Below the pieces are notes generated by a model that ran no database searches, had not been told where the DNA came from, and saw only the letters and a list, made by a program, of their open reading frames with translations. DNA of 64,000 bases, taken from NCBI GenBank assembly GCA_963745915.1, contig CAVUZA010000001.1, positions 16,152-80,151 of the forward strand, given 5' to 3'. Positions 18,420-28,075 of this stretch are shown one piece after another. The translations under genes were made by a program, and so were the position numbers. Origin of the DNA: VRUE01 sp963745915 (GTDB lineage: Bacteria > Actinomycetota > Thermoleophilia > Solirubrobacterales > 70-9). Position 1 is the first letter of the stretch; each line of letters opens with the position of its first letter.

Positions 18420-19419
18420 TCAGGGGGTGAGCAGGGCGCGGGCGAAGTCGGCGGGGTCGAAGGGGCGCAGGTCCTCGAGCGTCTCGCCGGTGCCGATCAG
18501 CTTCACCGGGATGCCCAGCTCGTCGGCGATCGCCAGGCAGATGCCGCCCTTGGCGGTGCCGTCGAGCTTGGTCAGGACGACGCCGTCGACCTCGACCGCC
18601 TCGGCGAAGACGCGCGCCTGGCGCAGCCCGTTCTGGCCGGTGGTGGCGTCGACCGAGAGCAGCGTCTCGTGCGGGGCGCCGGGCAGCTGCTTGCCGATCA
18701 CGCGGCGCACCTTGGCCAGCTCGTCCATCAGGTTGCCCTGGGTGTGGAGGCGGCCGGCGGTGTCGACGATCACCACGTCGGCGCCGCGGGCGCGGGCGGC
18801 GGCGATCGCGTCGAAGGCGACCGCGCCCGGGTCGCCGCCCTCCGCGGAGCGGACCAGCTGGGCGCCGGCGCGCTCGGCCCACTCGGCCAGTCTGCTCGGC
18901 GGCGGCGGCGCGGTAGGTGTCGGCGGCGCCGAGCACCACCGAGAGGCCGAACTCGCGCGATAGGTGCCAGGCGATCTTGCCGATCGTCGTCGTCTTGCCG
19001 GTGCCGTTGACGCCGACCATCAGCAGCACCGCGGGCTCGCCGCTGAGGTCGATCGGCGCCCGGCCGCTGCCGGCCACCTCGGCGAGGATCTCGACCAGGC
19101 GCTCCTGCACGGCGTCGCCGTCGGCGGCGACCGCCCCGGACTCGACCTCGCGCTCGAGCCGCTCGACCACCTTGGCCGTGGTCGGCGCCCCGGCGTCGGC
19201 GAGGATCAGCGCCTCCTCGAGACGCTCCCAGGTCTGCTCGTCGATGCGGTCGAAGAAGCTGGCCGAGAGCTCCTCGCTCAGAGCCTGGCGGCTCTTGGAG
19301 AGGCTCTCGCGCAGGCGGCGGAAGACGCCGCGCCGCTGCTCGCCGGGCTCAGCCTCGGCCGAGGCGTTCGCGCTCGCGCGCGAACCGAGGTCGAGTATCT
19401 CCTGCCAGGTCGTCGCCAT
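18420..19419 (-). CDS. ftsY: SRP receptor FtsY, frameshifted in this sequence
   Basis: SRP receptor GTPase. The NG domain is split: LLMVGVNGTGKTTTIGKIAW (P-loop) and LGAADTYRAAAAEQ in one frame, then DTAGRLHTQGNLMDEL, SVDATTGQNGL, LTKLDGTAKGG and LIGTGETLEDLRPFDP in the next. One extra base at about 18891 (after AAAEQ) breaks the frame; deleting it gives LAEWAERAG, and the span is 3n+1. Corrected length about 332 aa, without the long acidic A domain of E. coli FtsY. The ATG at 19419 overlaps the end of the upstream acyltransferase by 71 bases, so the true start could lie further in. Confidence 0.9.
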
Positions 19420-20842
19420 CGGACTCGGCCGGGGAGGCTACCCGGGCGGCGGCGATCAGCTCCTCGACGGCCTCCTCGAGGTAGCCCGGCAGGCGGTCGG
19501 CGTCGGGCAGCGCGGCGCGGTCGCCGAGAATGCCGAAGTTGACCCGGCCGTTGTAGCTGATGATCGCGATCGCCAGCCCGTGGCGGCGGGCGAGGAAGCC
19601 GATCGGGTAGACGCCGGTCAGCTCGCGGCCGCGGATGTAGAAGGGGATCTGCGGCCCAGGGAAGTTGGTGACCAGCAGGTTGAAGAGCCGGGTCGAGAAG
19701 TTGATCGCCGCCGTCGGCCCGAGCAGCAGCGGCGGGGCGAAGTCACGGAACCAGTCGTTGAGGCCCCAGATCGCTTCCGCCCCGAGCGGCTGCTTGGAGT
19801 CCTTCAGCCCCTCCATCTCCTCGTGCACGGCGCGCAGCCGCTCGACCGGGTCGGCGATGCCGACCGGCAGCGGCCCGCGCATCGCCGTCAGTTTGTTGCC
19901 CAGCTCGCCCTGCTCGTCGATCGTGCGGATCGAGACCGGGACCAGCGCCTTCAACTCCATCCCCTCGGTGTCGACCTCGCGATCGTGCAGCCAGCGGCGC
20001 AGGGCGCCGGCGGTGGCGGTGAGGATCACGTCGTTGACGGTCGCGCCGAGCGCGTTCTTGACCTGCTTGAACTCGGCCAGGTCGAAGCCGGCCCAGGTGA
20101 AGCAGCGCTGCGGGCCGATCTCGACGTTGAGCGGCACCTGCGGCGCCGGGCGCGCCAGGTTCCAGGTCACCTCCCAGAGGCCGGCGATGCCGTCGGCGGC
20201 GCGGCGGCGGGCGCGGCCGGGCTGGCGCAGGGCGCGGCCCAGCCAGCGCCCCATGCGGCGCACGGTGTCCCAGACGCCGCCGAAGGCGCGGCCGAGCAGG
20301 CCGAAGCCGTTCGGCGTCGGCTGCGGCTGCCAGGGCTCCTCCTCGCCGATCGGGCCGGCCTCGGGCCCGGCGTCGAAGAGCAGGGTGCCGATGTCGACCG
20401 CGGAGAAGCCGTCGGCCATCGCGTGGTGGGTCTTGTAGACGACGGCGAAGCGGTCCTCGGCGAAGCCCTCGACCAGGACCAGCTCCCAGAGCGGCCGGCT
20501 GCGGTCCAGCGGCGGCGAGAGCACCTCGCCGACGACGTCGTGGAACTGCTCCTCGCTGCCCGGCTCCGGCAGCCTCACCCGGCGCACGTGGTTGTCGAGG
20601 TCGAAATCGTGGTCGTCGACCCAGAACGGCGTGCCCAGGCGCAGCGGCGGGAAGGCGAGGCGCTGGCGCAGGCGCGGCAGCAGGTGGACGCGGCTGCGCA
20701 CGTGGGCGAGGAACTCCTCGGGGGCGGGCGGCTCGCCCTCGCAGACCAGCACCGCGCCGATCGCCATGTGCCCGTTGGACCTCTCGTTGGTCAGGAACGA
20801 CGTGTCGAACGACGTCAGCCTGTCCATGTGGCGCTGGGCCAT
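19349..20842 (-). CDS. WS/DGAT-type O-acyltransferase
   Basis: 497 aa from ATG at 20842, chosen because AGGAGG lies 8 bases upstream. Wax ester synthase/diacylglycerol acyltransferases esterify fatty alcohols or diacylglycerol with acyl-CoA and build storage lipids. The active-site HHxxxDG appears as THHAMADGFSAVD (about residue 140); the second conserved block is GATVNDVILTATAGALRRW, and the C-terminal NFPGPQIPFYIRG matches the NVPGP region. Such genes are plentiful in lipid-storing actinobacteria. Its placement between smc and ftsY breaks an otherwise classic cluster. Confidence 0.92.
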   Translation of the reverse strand: MAQRHMDRLTSFDTSFLTNERSNGHMAIGAVLVCEGEPPAPEEFLAHVRSRVHLLPRLRQRLAFPPLRLGTPFWVDDHDFDLDNHVRRVRLPEPGSEEQFHDVVGEVLSPPLDRSRPLWELVLVEGFAEDRFAVVYKTHHAMADGFSAVDIGTLLFDAGPEAGPIGEEEPWQPQPTPNGFGLLGRAFGGVWDTVRRMGRWLGRALRQPGRARRRAADGIAGLWEVTWNLARPAPQVPLNVEIGPQRCFTWAGFDLAEFKQVKNALGATVNDVILTATAGALRRWLHDREVDTEGMELKALVPVSIRTIDEQGELGNKLTAMRGPLPVGIADPVERLRAVHEEMEGLKDSKQPLGAEAIWGLNDWFRDFAPPLLLGPTAAINFSTRLFNLLVTNFPGPQIPFYIRGRELTGVYPIGFLARRHGLAIAIISYNGRVNFGILGDRAALPDADRLPGYLEEAVEELIAAARVASPAESDGDDLAGDTRPRFARERERLGRG

Positions 20843-20927
20843 CGCGGCCCTCCTTTCGCTCCCCACCGAGAGCGTAGCGCAGGGGTCAGGCTGAAAACGT
20901 GTGGGTTTCTTTAACCGTCGAAGAAAG

Positions 20928-20970
20928 GCGCGCTCCGTTTCGACGCGTATGGACGCGCAACGGAGCGCGC
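20928..20970. terminator. Hairpin downstream of smc
   Basis: Perfect 12-bp arms (GCGCGCTCCGTT and complement) with an inner CGCG pairing and a loop of about 19 bases, beginning 7 bases after the smc stop. In the smc transcript it would form a strong stem; a T-rich stretch lies beyond it on the coding strand only weakly. It could be a terminator or one more member of the palindromes scattered in this window. Confidence 0.65.
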
Positions 20971-20977
20971 TTCGCCG

Positions 20978-23436
20978 CTAGGCCGCTTCGGCCGAGCCGG
21001 GCCGCGGCTGGGCCTCGCCGAGCGCGCTCTGAGCCTCGGGCGCCTGGGCCTCGCCCTGCTCGGCGAGGCCGGCGAATGGCGGCGGGCCCGCGGCCTCGTC
21101 CCCGGCGCCGGCGTCGCCGCCCTCCTCGGCGACTTCGCGCGGGAGCTTGCGGGAGACGACCTTGGTGATCCCGTCGCCGCCCATGCTCACCCCGTAGAGC
21201 ACGTCGGCGGCGTCCATCGTCCGTTTCTGGTGGGTGACGATGACGAACTGGGCGCGGTCGGAGAAGCGCCGGATCAGCTGCAGGAAGCGGTCGATGTTGG
21301 CGTCGTCGAGGGCGGCCTCGACCTCGTCGAGGATGTAGAAGGGGCAGGGCCGGGCGAGGAAGACGGCGAAGACGAAGGCGATCGCGACCAGCGACTTCTC
21401 GCCGCCGGAGAGCAGCGAGAGCTTGCGCGTCGACTTGCCCGCCGGGGTCACCTCGATCTCGACCCCGAACTCCTCGCGGGCCTCTTCCTCCTCCTCGTCG
21501 TCGACCTCGCCCTCGGCCGCCTCGCCCTCGGCCTCGGCCTCGGCGGCGCGCACGGCGCGCAGCGCCACCCGGCGCAGGCGGCCGCGACCACCGGGGAAGA
21601 GGTGCTCGACCATCTCCTCGAAGTTCTTCGCCGTCGCCTCGAAGGTCTGCTCGAAGGCGCGCTCGATCTCGTTGTCGATGTCGCGGATCAGCGCCTCCAG
21701 CTCGCGCATGCCGCGCTCGGTGTCCTCGCGCTGGGCCTGCAGCGCCTCGACGTGCTCGCGCGCCTCCTCGTACTCCTGCTCGGCCAGCGGGTTGACCGGG
21801 CCGATCTGGGCGCGGCGCCGCTCTAGCCGCCCGAGCCGGCGGTCGATCTCGGCCCGCTCCTCCTCGCCCAGCGCCTGCTCGGCGGGCGGGATCTCCTCGC
21901 CCAGCCGCTCGGCGATCGCCGCCAGCTCCTTGGCCGCCTCGGCGCGGCGGTCGCCGAGGTGGGCGGCCTCGACCTCGACCTCGGTGAGCCGGTCGGCGGC
22001 GGCGTTCATCGCGCTCTGCAGCTCGGCCTCGCGCTGCGAGCAGGAGCGCATCTCCTCGGCGATCTCGTCGCCGTCGTCCTCGCCGCCGACGACGCGCTGC
22101 TCGATCCGCTCGACCCGGGCCCGGATCGCGGCCTCGGCGGCGCTCGCCGCGGCCGCCGCCGAGCGCACGTCGTCGAGCAGCTCCTCGCCGGCCGCCAGGC
22201 GCTCGAGCAGCGCCTCGCGGTGGCGCTCGCCGAGCAGGCCCTCGGCCCGGCGGGCGTGGCGGGTGGCGCGCTCGGCGCCGCTGCGCACCGCGCCCAGGGC
22301 GGCCTCGCGGGCCGCCTCGGATGCCGCGGCGGAGCGGGCCTTGGCCAGCCCCTCGCCGGCGCCGGCGAGGCCGGCCTCGATCTCGCCCAGCTCCTCCTCC
22401 AGCTTGCGCGCCCGCTCGCCGGGCGCCGCCTCGCTGCCGACGTCGAGCGTCAGCGGCCCGAGCTCGGTGCGCAGCGCCTCGAGCCGCGGTGCCGATCTCG
22501 GCCTCGCGGTCGGCCAGGCCGGAGGCGCGGATCGCGACCCGCTGCTGGTCGCCGCGCAGCTTGGTCAGCACCCCCCAGGCCTCGGTGCGCTGGCGGTCGC
22601 GGGCGGCGAAGCGCTCCTCGGCGGAGCGGCGCTGCTCGCTGACCTCGGCCAGCTGCTTCTCCAGCCGCTCGCGCTCGGCCCGGGCCTCGGCGGCCGCCTT
22701 CTCCGCCGCCGCGGCGCGGTCGGCGCCGAAGCGCAGTTCCTCGGCGACCAGCCGGCCGCGCAGGCCGAGCTCCTCGCGCTCGATCCGCGCCCCCAGCTCG
22801 GCCGCCTGGGCCTGGCGCTTGAGCGGCCGCAGCCGGGCGCGCGCCTCGCGCTCGAGGTCGAGCGCGCGGTCGAGGTTGTCGCCGGCGGCGCGCAGCTTCA
22901 GCTCCGCCCGGCGGCGGCGCTTGCGGTGCTTGCCGAGCCCGGCGGCCTCCTCGATCAGCAGGCGGCGCTCGCGCGGCTTTGAGTGGACGATCGACTCGAC
23001 CCGGCCCTGGCTGATCACCGAGTGCATCTCGCGGCCGAGGTTGGTGTCGGAGAGCACCTCGGTGACGTCGACCAGGCGGCAGCGGGCGCCGTTGAGCCGG
23101 TAGCCGCCGTCGCCGGAGCGGTCGAGCGTGCGCTGGACGGCGATCTCGGAGAGCTCGGTGGCGGCGCGCCCTTCGGAGTTGTCGATCGTCACCTCGACCT
23201 CGGCCTGGCGGCGCTGGCCGACGCCCTTGCCGCCGGCCGAGATCACGTCCTGCATCGAGGCGCCGCGGATCGCCCCGGGGCTCTGCTCGCCGAGCGCCCA
23301 GAGCACCGCGTCGGTGATGTTCGACTTGCCCGAGCCGTTGGGGCCGACGATCACGCTGACGCCAGGGCGAGAACTCGAGCCGCTGCCGCTCGGGGAACGA
23401 CTTGAACCCCTTCATCTCGATCGATCTCAGGTACAT
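20978..23436 (-). CDS. smc: SMC chromosome-condensation ATPase, short, two frameshifts
   Basis: N-terminal head: MYLRSIEMKGFKSFPERQRL, Walker A IVGPNGSGKSNITDAV and LIEEAAGLGKHRKRRRRAELK. C-terminal head: signature LSLLSGGEKSLVAIAFVFAV, Walker B PFYILDEVEAALDDANIDRF and VTHQKRTMDAADVLYGV. Two single extra bases (about 23365, just before the P-loop, and about 22488) break the frame; the span is 3n+2, consistent with both. Corrected length is only about 818 aa versus about 1150-1200 for bacterial SMC. Between the heads I read about 430 residues of Ala/Glu/Arg-rich coiled coil and no globular, glycine-rich hinge. Neighbours rnc, acpP and ftsY support smc identity. Confidence 0.88.
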
Positions 23437-23513
23437 GCGCTCGCTACGCCCTCGCCTTCCTCAGCCCGTAGCTTGGCAAGGCTCGCGATCGGGTCGGACG
23501 CGACCGCAGCCGC

Positions 23514-24438
23514 TCAGCCGTCCAGCCGCTTCATCGCCTGCTCCGCCGCGGCCTGCTCGGCCGCCTTCTTGCTGCGGCCCGCGCCCTCGCCGACGCGCTC
23601 GGCGTCGACCACGGCGGCGACCTCGAAGTGGCGCTGGTGGGCGGGGCCGGATTCGCTCGGTCACTTCGTAGCTGACCCGCGCCCGGCGCCGGGCGAGCAT
23701 CTCCTGCAGGGCCGACTTGAAGTCGATCGTCGCTTCGGAGGCGTGCTCGATGCGCTCGGCGAAAGCGGCGGCGACCGCCGGCGCCAGCCGCTCGAAGCCG
23801 AAGGCGAGGAAGCAGGCGCCGATCAGCGCCTCGGTCGCCTCCGGCACCGGGCGCTCGCCGTCGAGCAGGATCTGGGCCGGGATCGCGGTCTCCAGGTCGG
23901 CGGGCTCGCCGGCGCGCAGCATCTCCGGCACCCCCAGCGCGTCGCCGACCTCGGTGCAGGCGACGCCGCTGACCGCCTGGTTGTGGATCTTGGTCAGACC
24001 GCCGGCGGCGATCTCGGGGAAGCGCTCGACCAGGTCGGCGGCGACAGCCAGGGCGAGCACGCTGTCGCCGAGGTAGGCGAGGCGCTCGTAGGACTCGGCC
24101 CGGTCCTCGGTCCAGGAGGCGTGGGTGAGCGCCTGGCGGCGCAGGTCCTCGGGCAACTCCGCGATCAGCTCGGCGAGGGCGTCGACGCTCACGTCGGCCG
24201 GGGCGTGCTCGAGCACGAACTCGACCGCGTCGCCGACGGTGGCGATCTTCGCCGCCTGCTCCTCGGAGACCTTGACGCCGTAGGTGTCCTCGAGCTCCAT
24301 CACCAGCTCGTAGAGGTCGAGCGAGTCGGCGTCGAGGTCCTCCTTGAAGCGGGTGCCCTCCTCGATCCGCCCGGCGTCGACCTCGAGCTCCTCGGCGAGG
24401 TGCTCGCGGACCAGGGTGAGGACTTCCTCGCGGCTCAT
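23514..24438 (-). CDS. Acyl carrier protein continuous with RNase III (apparent fusion)
   Basis: One frame encodes an acyl carrier protein (residues 1 to about 78; phosphopantetheine Ser in DLDADSLDLYELVMELED) running directly into RNase III (QALTHASWTEDRAESYERLAYLGDSVLAL, the catalytic Glu/Asp signature, then QEMLARRRARVSYEVTER of the dsRNA-binding domain). The C-terminus (RSKKAAEQAAAEQAMKRLDG) is in a second frame after one extra base at about 23652; the span is 3n+1. In most bacteria acpP and rnc are separate neighbours. A GTGA at the junction (about 24191-24194) would be a classic stop/start overlap if one more extra base lies in the acpP tail, so the fusion may be an artefact. Confidence 0.85.
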
Positions 24439-24451
24439 CGCCGGGTTCCTA

Positions 24452-25486
24452 TCACGCCGCGCCGCCGCCGTCACGCGCCTCGGCGAGCGCGCCGCGGCCG
24501 GCGCCGCCCTCGCGCAGCAGCGCCGCGGTGCGACCGACGGCGTCGACCTCGGCGCAGCGCGCGGCGAGGCGGACGGCGTTGGCGATCCCCTCGGCGCCGG
24601 AGCTGCCGTGGCCGACGACGGCGATCCCGCGCAGGCCGAGCAGGATCGCGCCGCCGGTGGAGTCCGGGTGCAGCTCGCGGCGCAGGCCGCCGAGCGCCGG
24701 GCGCAGCAGCAGGCCGCCGAGCGCGGCCAGCGGGTTGGAGCGGGCGGCGTCGCGGATCGCCCCGGTCACGCGTCTTCGCCGTGCCCTCCATCAGCTTCAG
24801 GGCGACGTTGCCGGTGAAGCCGTCGGTGACGACCACGTCGGCGGCACCGCCGGGCAGGTCGCGGCCCTCGACGTTGCCGGCGAACTCGATGCCGGTCGCG
24901 GCGGCCAGCGCGCGTGCGCGGCGACCACCTCCTCGCGGCCCTTGCCCGCCTCCTCGCCAACCGAGAGCAGGCCGACCCGCGGGCGCTCGACCCCGAGCAC
25001 CGCCTCGCTGAAGGCGGCGCCGAGGAAGGCGAACTGGACCAGGTGCTGGGCCCGCGCCTCGACGTTGGCGCCGACGTCGAGGAAGAGCACCGCCTTGCCG
25101 GGCAGCGGCAGCTGCACCGCCAGCGCCGGGCGCTGCACGCCCTTCAGCCGCCGCAGGCCGAAGGTGGCGGCGGCCATCGTCGCCCCGGTCGAGCCGGGGC
25201 TGGCCAGCGCCCGCGAGCGCCCCGCGGCGACGTCGGCAGCGGCGCGCACGACCGACGCCTCCGGCTTCGCCCGCACCGCCGCGACCGGCTCCTCCTCGTT
25301 GGCGATCCACTCCTCGGTGGGAACGACCTCGACTCCGGCAGCCCCGTCCAGGCGCAGTTCATCCGGCGGCCCGAAGACCCGCACCCCGATCCCGTCGGCC
25401 GCGGCCATCCGCGCGCCCTCGGCCAGCACACCGAACCCCTGCTCCGCCCCGAATCCGTCCAGGGCGACCGTGACGCCCTCCGGCAT
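24452..25486 (-). CDS. plsX: Phosphate acyltransferase PlsX, two compensating frameshifts
   Basis: Transfers acyl groups from acyl-ACP to phosphate, giving acyl-phosphate for phospholipid synthesis. N-terminal VTVALDGFGAEQGF and ALASPGSTGATMAAATFGLRRLKG are in the first frame, DLPGGAADVVVTDGFTGNVA and LKLMEGTAK in a second, and GGAILLGLRGIAVVGHGSS in a third. A missing base at about 24912 and an extra one at about 24775 account for it; the overall span is an exact multiple of three (344 aa), so the two indels cancel. Lies 2 bases after rpmF and 13 before acpP, the usual rpmF-plsX-acpP order. Confidence 0.9.
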
Positions 25487-25488
25487 CG

Positions 25489-25707
25489 CTACTCGTCGTC
25501 AGGCGTGGGCGCCGGCGCCGTCGGCTCGAGCGCCGGCAGCTCGACCACCTGGCGCCCGGCGTACGTCCCGCACTCGGGGCAGACCCGGTGGGGCCGCCGC
25601 GGGCTGTGGCATTTCGGGCAGCGATTGAGCGTCGCCTTCCCGGCCTTGTGCTGCGCCCGCCGCTTGTCCCGCCGCGCACGCGATGTTCTCTTCTTGGGGA
25701 CCGCCAT
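25489..25707 (-). CDS. rpmF: Ribosomal protein L32
   Basis: 72 aa from the ATG giving MAVPKKRTSRARRDKRRAQH, the standard start. The zinc finger CPKC-(x)n-CPEC is complete (CPKCHSPRRPHRVCPECG). A C-terminal tail rich in Pro and Ala is a little longer than usual. Zinc-dependent form; no zinc-free paralogue is in view. The family A palindrome lies upstream. Confidence 0.97.
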   Translation of the reverse strand: MAVPKKRTSRARRDKRRAQHKAGKATLNRCPKCHSPRRPHRVCPECGTYAGRQVVELPALEPTAPAPTPDDE

Positions 25708-25733
25708 TGAGCGGAGCATGGTAGCGGGTCGAG

Positions 25734-25809
25734 AGAGCGCCGGGCGCCCCTGTCAAAACGCTCGGCAGGAGCCTCGCTTGAGTGTTTTGACAGGGGCGCC
25801 CGGCGCTCT
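25734..25809. repeat. Palindromic element, family A copy 2
   Basis: 76-bp inverted repeat with near-perfect arms of about 29 bp (AGAGCGCCGGGCGCCCCTGT inward). Loop is the reverse-complement orientation of copies 1 and 3 and contains CTCGGCAGGAGCCTCGCTTG. It fills the gap between the yceD stop and the rpmF start in an otherwise continuous operon. Confidence 0.88.
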
Positions 25810-25821
25810 TCCGTCCTCTGC

Positions 25822-26343
25822 CTACTCCAGCTTCAGATTGCGTAGGGCGGCCCAGCGGGGGTCCGGAGCGGACTGGTGTTCGTGAGCTCGAGGGTCGGCG
25901 TCGTTGAGCGACTCGCCGCAGTCCGGGCAGAGGCCGGCGCAGTCGGGGCGGCAGAGGAGCTGGGTCGGGAGGGCGAGGACGGCGGCGTCGTGGGCCCAGC
26001 GGCCGAGGTCTAGCTCGTCGTCGGCGACGTAGGGGCTGAGCAGCTCCTCGTCGTCGGTGTCGTCCTGGGAGATCTCGCGGGCGTCGACCTCGGTCTCCAG
26101 CGCGGCGCCTTCGAGGCAGCGCATGCAGGGACCCTCGACCCGCAGCGGGAAGCGCAGGCGGAAGGCGTGGCCGCCGCTGGGGCGGGAGACGTCGATCCGC
26201 ACCTGCACGGTCGCCGGCGCGACCTCGTAGCACTGGCCGCCCAGCTCGAGCGGCGCCAGCCGCACGGGGAGGTCGAGGCGCTTCCCTTCGCCGTGGGACA
26301 GCGACAGCCGGGCTAGGTCGATGATCGTTGTCGCATCAGCCAT
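25822..26343 (-). CDS. DUF177 (YceD) family protein
   Basis: 173 aa. The conserved CMRCLE motif (about residue 98) and the C-terminal CRPDCAGLCPDCGESLND four-cysteine cluster are diagnostic of DUF177, found upstream of rpmF in most bacteria. YceD has been linked to 23S rRNA maturation and L32 supply in other species; that role is family knowledge and not visible here. The interrupted spacing to rpmF (palindrome) is unusual. Confidence 0.92.
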   Translation of the reverse strand: MADATTIIDLARLSLSHGEGKRLDLPVRLAPLELGGQCYEVAPATVQVRIDVSRPSGGHAFRLRFPLRVEGPCMRCLEGAALETEVDAREISQDDTDDEELLSPYVADDELDLGRWAHDAAVLALPTQLLCRPDCAGLCPDCGESLNDADPRAHEHQSAPDPRWAALRNLKLE

Positions 26344-26397
26344 TGGCGCTCCTCCGCTTCGGCCGGGCTTACGATGGGTTGCCGCCGAGATTACGGA

Positions 26398-26892
26398 ATG
26401 AGCCGATTCGACTGGACACCGGAGGTCTACCTGGAGCGCATCCGCGCCCAGCTGCCGCGCTACGACGAGCTGCAGGAGCAGGCGATCGCCGCGATCCCCT
26501 TCCCGCCCGCCCGCGTGCTCGAGCTGGGGATGGGCACCGGGGAGACGACCCGGCGCCTGATCGAGGCCTATCCCGAGGCCTGGGTGATCGGCCTCGACTC
26601 GAGCCCCGACATGGTCTTCCGCGCCCGCCAGACCTACGACGACGTGCAGCTGGCCCGCATGGAGGACCCGCTCCCCGACGGCCCCTGGGACCTGGTCATC
26701 TCAGTCCTCTCGGTCGCCGACCTGACCGACGACCAGCTCCAACCCCTCTGCCGCCGCATCAAGGAGCACTCCAAGTCCCTCGTAGTGGCAGACACCTTCG
26801 AGGAGGAAAAGCTAAAAGCCCTCCTAACCTGGTCAGACGCCAAAATCTCCTGGCAAGCCGACGACCTGGCCGTAGCAGTAGCGACGTATTGA
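26398..26892 (+). CDS. Class I SAM-dependent methyltransferase
   Basis: 164 aa from ATG at 26398 (MSRFDWTPEVYLERIRAQ). SAM-binding motif I is RVLELGMGTGETTRRLIEA (about residues 42-60), motif II is WVIGLDSSPDMVFRAR and the post-motif region PWDLVISVLSVADL. Substrate unknown. The last third uses noticeably more A/T-ending codons than the rest. Its stop codon abuts the third family A palindrome. Encoded against the direction of its neighbours, splitting the yceD and sepIVA-like genes. Confidence 0.85.
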   Translation: MSRFDWTPEVYLERIRAQLPRYDELQEQAIAAIPFPPARVLELGMGTGETTRRLIEAYPEAWVIGLDSSPDMVFRARQTYDDVQLARMEDPLPDGPWDLVISVLSVADLTDDQLQPLCRRIKEHSKSLVVADTFEEEKLKALLTWSDAKISWQADDLAVAVATY

Positions 26893-26968
26893 GAGAGGCC
26901 GGGCGCCCCTCCCAAAACACTCCAGCGAGGCTCCTGCCGAGCGTTTTGGGAGGGGCGCCCGGCCTCTC
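26893..26968. repeat. Palindromic element, family A copy 3
   Basis: 76-bp inverted repeat, arms of about 28 bp (GAGAGGCCGGGCGCCCCTCC inward, essentially perfect). Loop ACTCCAGCGAGGCTCCTGCC matches copies 1 and 2. Lies between two convergent genes, starting directly after the methyltransferase stop and ending 11 bases before the stop of the sepIVA-like gene, so it could terminate transcription from both sides. Confidence 0.88.
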
Positions 26969-26979
26969 CCGCTAAGACG

Positions 26980-27471
26980 CTATTCCTGCTGATCCAGGTC
27001 GACGACGGGCTGCTGCTGCTCGTCCTCGTCCCGCCCAGCCAACCGGTCCCGCCCCCGCTGCACCGCAGCGAGGAACTTCTGCAGATTCACCTCGAGCGTG
27101 TTGAGGATCTCGTCGGCGTAGTCCTCGGCGCCGAGCCGGATCTCGCGCTCGCGGGTGCGGGCGTCCTCGACGATCTCGTCGGCGGCCCGCTCGGCCTGCT
27201 TGGTTACCTCCTCGTCGGAGATCAGGCGGGCCTGCTGCTCGCGCGCCTCGCGCACGATGCGCTCGGCCTCGCGCTTGGCCTCGGCCAGCATCTCCTGGCG
27301 CTCCTTGACGATCCAGCGCGCCTGCTTGATCTCCTCGGGGATCGTCGCCCGCATCTGGTCGAGCAGGTCGTAGATCTCCTCGCGATCGACGCGCACCTGG
27401 TCCGTGAGCGGCACCGGCCGCGCGTTGTGGACCACGTCGTCGAGCTTGTCTATTAGAACGAGAACGTCCAT
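26980..27471 (-). CDS. SepIVA/DivIVA-like coiled-coil protein
   Basis: 163 aa, almost entirely predicted coiled coil (QARWIVKERQEMLAEAKREA then ERIVREAREQQARL), with an acidic, Gln-rich C-terminus. The N-terminal MDVLVLIDKLDDVVHNARPV and the position next to coaD, rsmD and yceD match mycobacterial SepIVA, a septation factor needed for cell-envelope growth. It also resembles ATP-synthase b subunits because of heptad composition, but lacks a membrane anchor. Identity rests on synteny and overall pattern. Confidence 0.7.
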   Translation of the reverse strand: MDVLVLIDKLDDVVHNARPVPLTDQVRVDREEIYDLLDQMRATIPEEIKQARWIVKERQEMLAEAKREAERIVREAREQQARLISDEEVTKQAERAADEIVEDARTREREIRLGAEDYADEILNTLEVNLQKFLAAVQRGRDRLAGRDEDEQQQPVVDLDQQE

Positions 27472-27574
27472 CAGCAGGTCGTAAGCCTACGTGTCAGCGG
27501 CACTTTCGGTGAAGAAGCGGTGATTTCCTCGGGTTTTTGCAAGCTCTCGCCCAGACCGCTTCGCTGGCGCAACC

Positions 27575-28075
27575 CTACCTGTCGCCCAGGCGGTCCGTCA
27601 TCGCGGCCGCCACCGGCCCGGGGACGAGGTCGGAGACGTCGGCGCCGAAGGTCGCCATTTCCTTGACCCCGGTCGAGGAGAGGAAGCTGTACTGGGGCGA
27701 GGCGATCATGTAGACGCTCTCGATCCCGGGGTCGAGCTTGCGGTTCAGCTGCGCCATCTCGAACTCGTACTCGAAGTCGGAGATCGCCCGCAGGCCCTTG
27801 ACGATCGCCTTCGCCCCCAGTTCGCGGGCGAACTCGACCAGCAGGTTGGAGAAGATCTGGGCCTCGACGTTGCCGAGGTCGGCGGTCGCCTCTTCGATCA
27901 TCCCCTTGCGCTCCTCGGCGGTGAACAGGGTCTTGTCCTTGCGCATCGGGTTGTTGACGATGCCGACCACGACCCGCTCGAAGATCTGCGAGCTGCGGGT
28001 GATGATGTCGATGTGGCCGTTGGTGACCGGGTCGTAGCTGCCCGGGCAGACGACGGCGCCGTCGCGCTCAGCCAC
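27575..28075 (-). CDS. coaD: Pantetheine-phosphate adenylyltransferase
   Basis: 166 aa from GTG at 28075, overlapping the rsmD stop by 8 bases; this start places the nucleotide-binding GSYDPVTNGHIDII at the normal position (about residues 10-23). Catalyses the penultimate step of coenzyme A synthesis. Other conserved blocks are IVKGLRAISDFEYEFEMAQLN and YSFLSSTGVKEMATFG. Normal length. Confidence 0.95.
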   Translation of the reverse strand: MAERDGAVVCPGSYDPVTNGHIDIITRSSQIFERVVVGIVNNPMRKDKTLFTAEERKGMIEEATADLGNVEAQIFSNLLVEFARELGAKAIVKGLRAISDFEYEFEMAQLNRKLDPGIESVYMIASPQYSFLSSTGVKEMATFGADVSDLVPGPVAAAMTDRLGDR

